This document shows, piece after piece, positions 1-5,388 of a stretch of 7,722 nt of DNA. Position 1 is the first letter of the stretch. Each line of letters opens with the position of its first letter. Both the position numbers and the translations under genes were made by a program. The notes under the pieces are model-generated. The model saw only the letters and a program-made list of their open reading frames with translations, searched no databases and had not been told where the DNA came from. Origin of the DNA: HGM04593 sp045588485 (GTDB lineage: Bacteria; Bacteroidota; Bacteroidia; Bacteroidales; Bacteroidaceae); the NCBI GenBank assembly GCA_045588485.1, contig JAZNEI010000016.1, forward strand, positions 1 to 7,722, given 5' to 3'.

Positions 1-13
1 CAACTATGAGAAC

Positions 14-43
14 TTCTATTATTTGTAGTACAAATCTATAGAA
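14..43. repeat. 30-base imperfect palindrome upstream of the four-gene cassette
   Basis: The core at 21-35 is a perfect 15-base palindrome, ATTTGTA-G-TACAAAT. It is extended outward by TTCTAT (14-19) and ATAGAA (38-43), with one unpaired base on the left and two on the right. A run of five T follows at 48-52. It could be an operator for the downstream cassette, or the hairpin of a terminator for a gene ending left of the window. The five-base gap between stem and T-run makes the terminator reading possible but not clean. The symmetry is seen directly; the role is inference. Confidence 0.55.
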
Positions 44-79
44 GAAATTTTTCTAAAAGAAGATAGATTATAAAATTCG

Positions 80-123
80 ATGCACTCTATGTAATAAACG
101 ATATGTTATTATCATGAGTGCAT
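80..123 (+). promoter_or_regulatory. Hairpin covering the start codon of the first cassette gene
   Basis: ATGCACTC at 80-87 pairs perfectly with GAGTGCAT at 116-123. After a bulged T at 88, ATG (89-91) pairs with CAT (113-115). After a bulged T at 112, TAATAA (92-97) pairs with TTATTA (106-111). This leaves an 8-base loop at 98-105. The stem totals 17 base pairs with one bulge on each side. The ATG start codon at 114-116 lies inside the 3' arm, so the folded mRNA would hide it. The structure could act as a translational switch, or in DNA as a binding site for an autoregulator. Pairing is read directly from the bases; function is inferred. Confidence 0.5.
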
Positions 124-560
124 TTTTTGATGACATAAAGAATGATAAGAAGTCGGCGGTCAATGACTTTCTTATATACATTGGTTATCCGTTTCCTGAT
201 GACCTTATTCGAACGGATAATCCTCTGTGGCTATTAGGAATTCCTCCATTTAGTGCCGAGACACACTTCTTTGTGGTAGACCTATTTTTGAAGCTAGTCA
301 AAAAATCGAACTGGTCGGAACATGACAAAAGAATTTGGATTGATAGGTATGTGCTAAATAAGCCTTCTAAATATGTCGCAAAAAGAGTTAAGAACTCGTC
401 TGCTTGGGTTAACAGCCGCTTTTATAGATGTAAACAAAAGTTGGCTAAGATGGTAAAAGTGTGGTGGAACGAACGATTAGCCGATAACCCCGAAGAAACA
501 TTGCAAAAGCTGTTTGACGCATATATTAAGGAACATTGTAGGAATATTAAAGTAAATTAA
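114..560 (+). CDS. Small sigma-region-4-like helix-turn-helix protein
   Basis: This 148-residue protein is of unknown function. Residues about 70-115 follow the pattern of sigma-70 region 4: a helix ending in an RY pair (RIWIDRYVLNKPS), a first HTH helix around YVAKRV, then a putative recognition helix (SSAWVNSRFYRCKQKLAKMV) rich in basic residues. There is no region 2, so it is unlikely to be a complete sigma factor. It may instead be a DNA-binding regulator that recycles the region 4 fold. The N-terminal 60 residues are aromatic-rich and unrecognised. The ATG at 114 is preferred because it is the only early Met; the frame is open back to a stop at 54-56 but holds no ATG there. The start lies within a hairpin (80-123). 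It is the first gene of a four-gene run and may regulate it. The HTH call is by pattern only. Confidence 0.7.
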   Translation: MSAFFDDIKNDKKSAVNDFLIYIGYPFPDDLIRTDNPLWLLGIPPFSAETHFFVVDLFLKLVKKSNWSEHDKRIWIDRYVLNKPSKYVAKRVKNSSAWVNSRFYRCKQKLAKMVKVWWNERLADNPEETLQKLFDAYIKEHCRNIKVN

Positions 561-579
561 CAAATAAACATTCAGACTT

Positions 580-1218
580 ATGAAGACAAGAATTTTCAAT
601 CTCATTATCATTGATGAGAGTGGCTCTATGCAGAGCATCAAGAAAGAGGCTATTGACAGCGTAAACGAGACTATCCAGACAATTCGTTCGGCTCAGAAAA
701 AGCACGAAGAGCAGGAACACTATGTGAGCCTTGTAACCTTCAATGACGATGTGAAGACCATCTATGAGTGTGTCCCGGTTGATGAGGTTAAGGAACTTAC
801 GGCGGAGACCTATCAGCCTGATTGTTGTACCGCATTGTACGATGCAATGGGTATTTCGTTAAATGCACTTCGCAAGAAGGTTGCAGAGGATGACAAAGTG
901 CTTGTAACTGTTGTTACTGACGGTTACGAGAATAACTCAAAGGAGTATGGTGGCAAGGCTATCAAGGATCTTGTGGACGAGCTTAAAGCAAAAGGCTGGG
1001 TATTCGCATATATCGGTGCCAATCAGGATGTGGAAGCTGTTGCTGCAAGTATCTCCATTACCAATGTGATGCAGTTCGAGGCAACAAACGAAGGCACAGC
1101 CGCCATGGGCACCAAGGTAGGTCGTGCTCGCACTCGTCTATTTGACCGCATCGCCTACCTCGGGGGCTCATTCTGTGCGGCAGAAGCAAACGAAGATTTT
1201 TTTGACGAAGAGAAATAA
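580..1218 (+). CDS. Cytosolic von Willebrand factor A (VWA) domain protein
   Basis: The 212-residue protein is essentially a single VWA domain. The metal-ion-dependent adhesion site is complete: D12-x-S14-x-S16 in IDESGSM, T84 in CCTAL, and D114 in VTDG. Such domains bind Mg2+ or another divalent ion and use it to grip partner proteins. No signal peptide or membrane helix is seen, so it should act in the cytoplasm. The C-terminus is acidic (NEDFFDEEK). VWA proteins usually work as adaptors with an ATPase, kinase or protease, but none is encoded next to it here. The only candidate partners in view are the membrane WG-repeat protein 10 bases downstream, the lipoprotein after that and the HTH protein 19 bases upstream. 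The domain call is firm; the partner is unknown. Confidence 0.92.
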   Translation: MKTRIFNLIIIDESGSMQSIKKEAIDSVNETIQTIRSAQKKHEEQEHYVSLVTFNDDVKTIYECVPVDEVKELTAETYQPDCCTALYDAMGISLNALRKKVAEDDKVLVTVVTDGYENNSKEYGGKAIKDLVDELKAKGWVFAYIGANQDVEAVAASISITNVMQFEATNEGTAAMGTKVGRARTRLFDRIAYLGGSFCAAEANEDFFDEEK

Positions 1219-1228
1219 TACAACGACG

Positions 1229-2374
1229 ATGAAACGACTGACTCAAATTTTTCAGGCACTGCTCGGTGTGGTAGCCTTGATTTTTACAGCAATTATTGCT
1301 TTTGGCCGCCTTGCTTGGCGTACAATCCGTAACTGGTGGAAGAACTGTTCAAAATGGGTGCGCCGCTCGATTGCAACTGTCCTTATTCTGATTCCGGTAG
1401 GCTTTGTGGCGCTTATTGCTTATGCCTACTATGATAGTGAGTATGGCAGATGGTATTGGAAAGACAATTATCTATCAAAGAATGTAGAAGTTCACGGTTT
1501 TCGAGATAATAAGGTTCGTGTATATAATCATTGTACGGGCAAATATACTACATCTAAAGTCAATTGGGTTTCTGATACTCCCGCAAATGATTCTTTGGCA
1601 GTTTATGCATTGCCTGGTAAGCGTGGTTACATCAATGTAAATACAGGTCATATTGTTATTGATGCCGAAGCTAACGACTACTGCAAAGCATGGGTGTTCT
1701 CAGAGGGATTAGCTGCTGTAGTGAAGGATGGTAAGATTGGTTTTATCAACACAAATAATGAGGTTGTTATCCCATTCCAATTCGACTATTCAAATGAGTG
1801 TCGTATGTATAACTTAGGTTATGTTTTCCACAATGGATATTGCATTATGACCAATACCGATGGCGACTTTGGCTTGATTGACAAGAACGGCAAATGGTTT
1901 GTAGAACCAGCATACGATGAAATCTGGGCTCCGCACGAAAGTGGTTACAGAATCATTGTTGATAATAGTAAACACGGTGTTCTCGATTCAATGGGTAATG
2001 TTATTTATCCGGCAGAATACGGTTATGTAGATGTGTTGTCCGATGGCTTTATCCTAACCAAAGGCGGCAAGAGGTGGCAAGTAGATTTTGAGGGAAATGT
2101 AGTTCAACCGTTTATGTTTGATGGTACATATTATCTGAACTATCCGATTGGTTACAACGAATGTGGCGATATTCAATATGCCTTTGCTGATTATGCCAAA
2201 TACGAGATAATGAACCGCTATGGTATTATGAATCGTATCACAGGCAAGCCGATTACTCTCGCTCTCTATTCGGACATCAACATGCTCTCGAAGGATTTGT
2301 TTGAGGTGCAAGACCCTGAAAGTTATGATTGGTATTTGGTAGATACGCAAGGTAATGTAGTTTCAAAGAAATAG
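1229..2374 (+). CDS. Two-helix membrane protein with C-terminal WG-type repeats
   Basis: I start this 381-residue protein at the ATG at 1229 (MKRLTQIF). A longer reading from 1124 would overlap the VWA gene by 95 bases and add an implausible leader. Two hydrophobic segments lie at about residues 8-26 and 47-67, joined by a basic loop (27-46), which suggests both termini are on the same side of the membrane. From residue 131 there are about seven degenerate WG-type beta repeats of the form G-h-h-D/N-x-x-G-x-h-h-x-P, near 131, 168, 212, 247, 280, 329 and 367; clear examples are GFINTNNEVVIPFQFD and FGLIDKNGKWFVEPAYDEI. WG repeats are thought to form beta-rich folds that bind ligands or proteins, but their roles are poorly known. 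The topology is uncertain: the long C-terminal domain could be cytosolic, where the VWA protein could reach it, or periplasmic, near the lipoprotein. Confidence 0.85.
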   Translation: MKRLTQIFQALLGVVALIFTAIIAFGRLAWRTIRNWWKNCSKWVRRSIATVLILIPVGFVALIAYAYYDSEYGRWYWKDNYLSKNVEVHGFRDNKVRVYNHCTGKYTTSKVNWVSDTPANDSLAVYALPGKRGYINVNTGHIVIDAEANDYCKAWVFSEGLAAVVKDGKIGFINTNNEVVIPFQFDYSNECRMYNLGYVFHNGYCIMTNTDGDFGLIDKNGKWFVEPAYDEIWAPHESGYRIIVDNSKHGVLDSMGNVIYPAEYGYVDVLSDGFILTKGGKRWQVDFEGNVVQPFMFDGTYYLNYPIGYNECGDIQYAFADYAKYEIMNRYGIMNRITGKPITLALYSDINMLSKDLFEVQDPESYDWYLVDTQGNVVSKK

Positions 2375-2384
2375 TGCTGATACA

Positions 2385-3494
2385 ATGAAATGTCTCATAC
2401 ACACAATTGCGACTATTCTTCTACTTGCCTCTTGCTGCACTAACACAGCAAAGGGCAACGGAATAGAAATTTCTTCAATGGTTGATGGCGTTGGCAGCGA
2501 TTATACTGCCAATGCTACGGCTATTGAGCAGAAGAAACAGGAGATGTTGGCTGTTGCCGATAGTGTAGGCTACTTCTGGTTCTCGGATGATACGGAGTTT
2601 CAATCACAAGATCCTCACGCATATTGGCTGATGAACCGAATGATGCAGATGATGAAACAAATCGTTACGGCTGATGATTGTTGGGCTTGGATGTTGGCGA
2701 TGAACGAGAGCATCGAGGAGTATAACACTCGCCTTGGTCGTAAAATTGGCTCTGTTGATGCTGCCTGCAATGCTATTGATGAGCTCATAGACATCTACAA
2801 CGCAGGTAACCAACCTATGCTCAATACAGCAAGTTATGTGGAGTCAATTCTAATGCATTATAAAGCAGTGTATGCTTACTATCGTCTTATCGAGTTTATT
2901 GACGATTACGAGCAAAATAGTGATTGGGATATACGATTGAGAGCCCTCTATTATCGTGAGTTCAAGGAGTGGTTCGATATCAACAATGCCGTAAATGGAA
3001 TTATGTATTTCTACACTTATGCATCTGCGGGTTATTCGGCACTCTCGATGGACTTGAACGGCACTTTTGAGATATGGTCAAGGGATCGTCTTGCAGAACT
3101 TGAGATTGAACGTAATATCTATTGGACTTACAAATGGCAACCATATGAGAGCGATGCAAAGAGTGTTTCTCCCAAAAAGTTTGATAAGTTGCTGAACTAT
3201 TTCAAGACTAGAACAAAAAGCGATGTTATTGAAGAGTTCTTTGGGGATTTATATGACAAGAAAGATAGAGATTATGAATATGCCGAGTGGCGAGTAGGTA
3301 GTAAATATGATTTTGACAAGATTGCCGAGATGCTTCGTTACTACGAAACTGCCCTTACTAATTGGCAAGAGGTTCGAGAACTAATTGCTCTTATGCTTCC
3401 GAAAGAGAAACAAAAATCCTATCGAGAGATAACCAAACAAATGCACACACGTCTCTACAATGACTTAGCAGAGTTAAAAGAGATAAGATACTAA
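2385..3494 (+). CDS. Helical lipoprotein of unknown function
   Basis: The 369-residue protein begins with a type II signal peptide: K2, a hydrophobic stretch IATILLLAS, and the lipobox LASC with the lipidated Cys at residue 17, followed by a second Cys. It should be anchored in the inner or outer membrane. No clear surface-export signal of the kind known from Bacteroidetes is visible right after the Cys. The mature part (from about residue 40) looks mostly alpha-helical and is rich in aromatic and acidic residues (for example YWLMNRMMQMMKQ and KAVYAYYRLIEFIDDYEQ), with charged helices at the C-terminus. I recognise no domain or catalytic motif. It starts 10 bases after the WG-repeat gene and is the last gene before a stem-loop, so it is very likely co-transcribed. 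It could be an envelope partner of that membrane protein. Confidence 0.8.
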   Translation: MKCLIHTIATILLLASCCTNTAKGNGIEISSMVDGVGSDYTANATAIEQKKQEMLAVADSVGYFWFSDDTEFQSQDPHAYWLMNRMMQMMKQIVTADDCWAWMLAMNESIEEYNTRLGRKIGSVDAACNAIDELIDIYNAGNQPMLNTASYVESILMHYKAVYAYYRLIEFIDDYEQNSDWDIRLRALYYREFKEWFDINNAVNGIMYFYTYASAGYSALSMDLNGTFEIWSRDRLAELEIERNIYWTYKWQPYESDAKSVSPKKFDKLLNYFKTRTKSDVIEEFFGDLYDKKDRDYEYAEWRVGSKYDFDKIAEMLRYYETALTNWQEVRELIALMLPKEKQKSYREITKQMHTRLYNDLAELKEIRY

Positions 3495-3513
3495 TAATTT
3501 ATTTCACTATTAT

Positions 3514-3549
3514 AGTCGGTTGCCTAAGAGTTATCAATGGCAACCGACT
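3514..3549 (+). terminator. Stem-loop ending the four-gene cassette
   Basis: AGTCGGTTGCC at 3514-3524 pairs perfectly over 11 bases with GGCAACCGACT at 3539-3549, with a 14-base loop. It begins 19 bases after the lipoprotein stop codon. The downstream T tract is short (TTT, then CCTTT), so termination may be imperfect, but position and stem strength fit a factor-independent terminator. Confidence 0.65.
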
Positions 3550-3573
3550 TTCCTTTGGGACTATCCATAATTT

Positions 3574-3684
3574 TGTGTAAATAGAGATTACAGGGTTCAA
3601 AATATGAAGTGAACCCCAAAAGTTAGACAAAAAACTTTTTGGGGTCAGATCAAAATACGGACTCTGTAATTTTTTATTTATACA
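3574..3684. repeat. 111-base nested inverted repeat
   Basis: The outer arms are 3574-3593 (TGTGTAAATAGAGATTACAG) and 3664-3684. The reverse complement of the right arm matches the left with three substitutions and one extra base, including a perfect inner heptamer ATTACAG/CTGTAAT. Inside lie GGGTTC (3593-3598) facing GAACCC (3611-3616), and the IS3-like palindrome at 3610-3646. No open reading frame of interest lies inside. This could be a small non-autonomous element or an IS scar. The rest of the gap from 3550 to 3783 shows nothing else I can name. Confidence 0.45.
3610..3646. mobile_element. IS3-family-like terminal sequence, solo remnant
   Basis: The sequence beginning TGAACCCCAAAAGTTAGACA at 3610 strongly resembles the terminal inverted repeats of IS3-family (IS150-like) elements as I recall them. 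ACCCCAAAAGTT (3613-3624) pairs with AACTTTTTGGGGT (3633-3645) with one bulged A. No transposase gene or second distant copy is in the window, so it is at most a scar or a MITE core. The alternative is a plain hairpin or terminator, since the arm is followed by no T-run on either strand. Confidence 0.4.
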
Positions 3685-3783
3685 TTTACCCAAACACACA
3701 CTATCGAGATGATAATCTTTCATTTGGGATGAATATTTACATATTGTGTAATTTTGTATATGATTGCCATATTTTTATTTGCT

Positions 3784-3981
3784 TTATGCACTGTAGTCTC
3801 TTTCCACCTCTTTTAGTAGCTCTTTTTGGTGGTTACCGATATATATGCTGCATGCTGCAAATGCGATGAACGACAATATAAATGTTAATGTACATTCTGT
3901 TTTTTCAAATAGTCCGTCTGCCGATGCACTGAGTATAATTAGACTGACTAACTGTGTTACCATAAGTGTTATTGCTTTCAT
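3784..3981 (-). CDS. Small 65-residue protein with two predicted membrane helices
   Basis: Two hydrophobic segments lie at residues about 3-20 (ITLMVTQLVSLIILSAS) and 31-48 (TLTFILSFIAFAACSIYI), separated by a short charged turn (DGLFEKTE). A charged tail follows (HQKELLKEVERDYSA). That is the form of a small hairpin membrane protein. The gene lies 53 bases downstream of another minus-strand gene and could be co-transcribed with it. The leader just before the ATG is A-rich, as usual in Bacteroidetes, with no strong ribosome site. I recognise no family. Small phage or mobile-element membrane proteins look like this, but so do many orphan proteins. An overlapping plus-strand reading at 3639-3869 looks less protein-like. 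Confidence 0.5.
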   Translation of the reverse strand: MKAITLMVTQLVSLIILSASADGLFEKTECTLTFILSFIAFAACSIYIGNHQKELLKEVERDYSA

Positions 3982-4034
3982 GATATTTGTATTTTATAGG
4001 TTTTATAATTTATAATCAGGGAGGACTCTGTGGG

Positions 4035-4424
4035 TTAATCTTCTTTGTCATTCCTTTTGTCGAATGCCCAAAATATTATATTGCCCTCTTTTCCATCATT
4101 TATCTTAACTTTTAAGGTGGCTTGATGTATCAAACGCTTTTTGTTGTAGAGCATTACTTTGCCAATAGTGCCTGGTACGCTTTTTTCTTGGATAATGCTT
4201 ATAAGCATTTTATAGCGGTTATTACCCAATATCCTCTCTCGTTCGTCGAGAAAGTCCTTGACAAACTCTTTGCACATATAATCTTTATATATGCAGTAGT
4301 GCTCCGATAAATTACTTACCCACTTATCGCGTTTTACTATGCAATTGCGAAAGAATTCTATCCATTCCATACACTTCTCGAAGAAGTACTCGCAGAAGAA
4401 TTTTGCCTTGTTAACTTTCTCCAT
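4035..4424 (-). CDS. 129-residue hypothetical protein, five cysteines in the N-terminal part
   Basis: I do not recognise this protein. The N-terminal half is aromatic and charged, with cysteines at 11, 18, 28, 44 and 51 (FFCEYFFEKCMEWIEFFRNC) and probably helical. The C-terminal half (about 85-122) looks like beta strands (GTIGKVMLYNKKRLIHQATL, GNIIFWAF). No signal peptide or membrane helix is seen. The cysteines do not form a standard zinc-finger spacing. The leader before the ATG is A-rich (AAAGAAAAACCAAAAAAAG), typical of Bacteroidetes translation starts, which supports the gene. It is divergent from the S24 repressor gene across a 277-base region with dyads, so it is a plausible target of that repressor. 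The 65-residue membrane protein gene follows it. Confidence 0.62.
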   Translation of the reverse strand: MEKVNKAKFFCEYFFEKCMEWIEFFRNCIVKRDKWVSNLSEHYCIYKDYMCKEFVKDFLDERERILGNNRYKMLISIIQEKSVPGTIGKVMLYNKKRLIHQATLKVKINDGKEGNIIFWAFDKRNDKED

Positions 4425-4507
4425 ATTGTAATCTTTTTTTTGGTTTTTCTTTTGTGTTTTAAAGAATTGTCGTAAGTTTGCCGCAAATAACCCGTTAAGA
4501 CAAAAAT

Positions 4508-4616
4508 GGCTATTTTGCCTATTATGTAATTTGAATTTTATATATTAGCCGTTTATGGCTGCAAATATAACGCCTAAAAGCTGAAAAATTGTTGTGAAAT
4601 TAGCAAAATTTGGCTA
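4508..4616. promoter_or_regulatory. Three dyads, possible operators between divergent genes
   Basis: Three short inverted repeats lie in the gap between the 129-residue gene and the repressor: GGC-TATTTT-GCC at 4508-4519, AGCC-GTTTAT-GGCT at 4547-4560, and TAGC-AAAATTTG-GCTA at 4601-4616. The last is symmetric at 14 of 16 positions. Sites 2 and 3 share an AGC-N8-GCT frame, and sites 1 and 3 share the string TGGCTATTT. Their centres are 40 and 55 bases apart. Multiple related dyads in a divergent promoter region are typical of phage-type repressor operators. Which protein binds them is inferred. I could not assign a convincing Bacteroidetes -33/-7 promoter (TTTG and TAnnTTTG) on either strand. 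Confidence 0.42.
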
Positions 4617-4651
4617 TTTAGAATTAGTTTAAATAGTAAGCGGGTTTGCAC

Positions 4652-4697
4652 TATTGTGTATATTATTGTGTAATAAATGTTTAGATGCATATTGTGT
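4652..4697 (+). repeat. Short direct repeats in the repressor leader
   Basis: TATTGTGTA occurs at 4652-4660 and again at 4664-4672, a spacing of 12 bases. A partial third copy, ATTGTGT, is at 4691-4697, just before the ATG of the repressor. The stretch TATTATTG at 4661-4668 matches the Bacteroidetes -7 consensus TAnnTTTG at all but one fixed base, but its TTTG partner at 4645-4648 is too close, so I do not call a promoter. Confidence 0.3.
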
Positions 4698-4701
4698 TTT
4701 T

Positions 4702-5334
4702 ATGAGAGAAACAATTAAACAACGTATTATAAAAGTTATCGAGTACAAAGGATTGAATGCTAATAGTGCAAGTCCTATATTGGGTATTCCGCAAAGGACA
4801 CTTAATCGTCAGATTAATGAGGATGCAAAGGTGGGGATGGAGCTTGTATCGGCTATTTTGAATAATTTTAGCGATATTTCTCCTGCATGGCTTATGCTTG
4901 GAGAGGGAAATATGCTGCTTGATGACGAGCAACCTGTCTTCTCGAATGATTTTTCACCTTTTTATAACGATTTGCCGGTGTCGGCAGGATTGAGGGATGC
5001 TTTTGATCCATCTGTCGAGAAGCCTTCGGGATATATATCGGTACCCCATTGGAGTGCACAATTCTATTTTCCTGTTTCGGGAACCTCTATGGAGCCAGAG
5101 ATTCATCCGGGTGATATCATTGGAGTAAATAGGGTAGAGTCGTTACGAGATATCGACCCTGATAAGATTTATATGATTATAACAAATGAGTCGAGGATGA
5201 TTAAACGTTGTTATCACGACAAGGAGAACAGTGAGTTGATGTGGTGTGTATCGCCCAACTATCCTTCATTTGCAATAAAAAAAAGTGATATTTGTGCGGT
5301 CTTCCACGTTGTGAACAGAATAGAGCGATTGTAA
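4702..5334 (+). CDS. LexA/CI-like repressor, HTH plus S24 autoprotease
   Basis: I start this 210-residue protein at the ATG at 4702 (MRETIKQRI); an upstream TTG at 4654 would add 16 unlikely residues. Residues about 1-60 form an XRE-like HTH, with the turn around SASPILGIPQRTLNRQI. A hinge follows, with the probable self-cleavage site A95-G96 (LPVSAGL). Then comes the S24 peptidase fold: catalytic S129 in VSGTSMEPEIHPGDII and the general-base lysine K168 in RMIKRCY. All three autoproteolysis elements are present, so it should be a repressor that can cut itself when RecA is activated by DNA damage, as LexA and phage CI do. It differs from canonical LexA in the HTH and is closer to the phage-type repressors frequent in Bacteroidales. 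It is divergent from the 129-residue gene, and three dyads lie between them. A strong terminator follows. Confidence 0.88.
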   Translation: MRETIKQRIIKVIEYKGLNANSASPILGIPQRTLNRQINEDAKVGMELVSAILNNFSDISPAWLMLGEGNMLLDDEQPVFSNDFSPFYNDLPVSAGLRDAFDPSVEKPSGYISVPHWSAQFYFPVSGTSMEPEIHPGDIIGVNRVESLRDIDPDKIYMIITNESRMIKRCYHDKENSELMWCVSPNYPSFAIKKSDICAVFHVVNRIERL

Positions 5335-5344
5335 AGAGCTGATA

Positions 5345-5383
5345 AAAAAGCATAGAACGGTGTATTTACGTTCTATGCTTTTT
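5345..5383. terminator. Bidirectional terminator between repressor and metallo-hydrolase genes
   Basis: A perfect 15-base stem is formed by 5345-5359 (AAAAAGCATAGAACG) and 5369-5383, with a 9-base loop. The arms end in five A and five T, so the hairpin works in both directions. It lies between the convergent repressor (ending 5334) and hydrolase (ending 5389) genes. Confidence 0.9.
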
Positions 5384-5388
5384 ATCTT

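Noticed and set aside
580..1218. TerY-type tellurite resistance assignment for the VWA protein
   Set aside because: No Ter-family, kinase or phosphatase gene is nearby, so the domain alone does not justify that name.
1124..1228. Upstream extension of the WG-repeat protein from an ATG at 1124
   Set aside because: It would overlap the VWA gene by 95 bases in another frame, and the added residues look like out-of-frame translation. The ATG at 1229 is followed at once by a membrane helix and gives a normal 10-base gap.
3499..3723. 74-residue minus-strand reading frame after the cassette
   Set aside because: It runs through the terminator stem and the inverted-repeat element, and its protein has no recognisable pattern, so it is most likely non-coding.
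3639..3869. 76-residue plus-strand reading frame starting in the IS3-like palindrome
   Set aside because: Its start lies in the repeat and it overlaps the minus-strand membrane protein gene. The composition is that of AT-rich intergenic DNA.
4654..4701. TTG start for the S24 repressor
   Set aside because: The added residues are cysteine-rich and unlike an HTH N-terminus; the ATG at 4702 begins exactly at the expected first helix.
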